From Roseiarcus sp963730555 (GTDB lineage: Bacteria > Pseudomonadota > Alphaproteobacteria > Rhizobiales > Beijerinckiaceae), in the NCBI GenBank assembly GCA_963730555.1, contig CAVSSS010000013.1, positions 186,001 through 250,000 of the forward strand: 64,000 nt of DNA. The letters are read 5' to 3'. Both the position numbers and the translations under genes were made by a program. Shown here piece by piece: positions 63,701 through 64,000 of the stretch (positions within the stretch are counted from its first letter, which is position 1; each line of letters opens with the position of its first letter). The notes beneath the pieces are model-generated. The model was not told the DNA's origin, searched no databases, and saw only the letters and a list, made by a program, of their open reading frames with translations.

Positions 63701-64000
63701 ACTGCGGCTGAGGCTGCGTCGAGGTAGGCGCTGAGCAAATTGCGCCAGTCCTCGACGTCGAGGCGGGCCGCAAGGCCAGTCGATCCGACAAGATCGCAGA
63801 ACATCACGGCGATGGGGCGGCGCTCGGCCGAAGCTTCAGGGTCTTGGGCCGCAGAGCGAGACTCGGCGCCGAGCGGCGCTCCATCGAAAGCGACGGGTCA
63901 ATCAACTCTCCGATCGCGATGAGAAGCTTGCGCCGATCCCCGATGGCCGAGACGCCGATCTGCCGGAGTTCTTCCGCCGTTACGTGACGGAGAACGTGCT
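60763..64000 (-). CDS. Class III nucleotide cyclase - AAA ATPase - TPR regulator with upstream SAM domain, cut by window edge
   Basis: The main frame gives 1014 residues. Cyclase domain about 1-160: FCDLVGSTGLAARLD (metal Asp), GGRVAKTLGDGLMALFG (second metal Asp, adenine-type Lys) and FGDAPNVAARVQALAEPG (transition-state Asn/Arg). ATPase about 180-560: VGRAEELALL, Walker A GEAGIGKSRLLEEF, Walker B IVIVFEDLHWADP. The C-terminal 450 residues are TPR-type helical repeats (GLGVAYMQLGDLGEARTQLE). In front, one frame over, is a SAM domain (VTAEELRQIGVSAIGDRRKL); the shift at about 63895 is probably an error. It should be a soluble signalling protein making cAMP in response to an unknown partner. 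Confidence 0.88.

Overview
High-GC chromosomal DNA from an alphaproteobacterium, most likely Hyphomicrobiales (Rhizobiales). The grounds are a short exonuclease-only RNase D, the yajC-secD-secF-Mth938-phytoene-synthase-like block, four-subunit sarcosine oxidase, glcDEF and codon use rich in G/C at third positions. I see no rRNA, CRISPR array, phage module or replication origin.

Layout. 0-4.6 kb is a decayed zone: the start of RNase D, a ruined histidine kinase/response regulator pair, a broken IS110-family transposase and an IS5-like remnant with matching inverted ends. 4.6-14.3 kb is a two- and three-carbon acid region: glycolate oxidase glcDEF, glycerate 2-kinase, tartronate-semialdehyde reductase, glucose-6-phosphate dehydrogenase, a lactate 2-monooxygenase-like flavoenzyme and a small phosphatase. 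15.2-20.3 kb is soxBDAG, which oxidises sarcosine to glycine and passes the methyl group to folate. 20.4-26.3 kb is a minus-strand set of lipid or acyl-CoA type enzymes (methyltransferase, alcohol dehydrogenase, dienoyl-CoA-reductase-like SDR, crotonase) followed by a chorismate-lyase-like protein coupled to an ABC-F ATPase. 26.5-33.5 kb holds a broken MscS channel gene, aquaporin, the Sec accessory genes and two proteins related to mitochondrial complex I assembly factors. 33.5-41.3 kb holds a branched-chain-amide-type ABC importer with a fused LivG-LivF ATPase and two near-identical binding proteins, then an oxalate/formate-type MFS transporter with a 43-residue partner. 41.5-49.5 kb holds phosphate transporter, dipeptidase, a PadR pair with a very clear operator-promoter, a folP-folK fusion, an aminotransferase, a ModE-like regulator and trpF. 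49.5-64 kb holds trpB, cupin, mannonate dehydratase, accA, two tRNAs, several poorly known genes, an amidase and a large cyclase/ATPase/TPR regulator that leaves the window.

How it fits together. Glycolate, glyoxylate, tartronate semialdehyde, glycerate, sarcosine and oxalate/formate functions suggest an organism that handles C1 and C2 compounds and links them to folate, though no methylotrophy or serine-cycle marker is in the window. Several operons are translationally coupled by 4-base ATGA or GTGA overlaps.

Main caution. At least 15 genes carry frameshifts, including housekeeping genes such as trpB where two single-base corrections restore a perfect family ending. Many fixes are one base in a short run. 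They cluster at 0-11, 20-28 and 45-64 kb and are absent from 28.1-45.5 kb. I read most as sequence errors, and only the kinase/regulator pair and IS copies as true decay. I did not find a clearly new multi-gene system. The best candidates for something under-described are the PadR operator that fills a promoter spacer, the MFS small subunit, the broken papain-like protein beside the tRNAs, and the 479-residue beta-barrel/Pro-rich protein.
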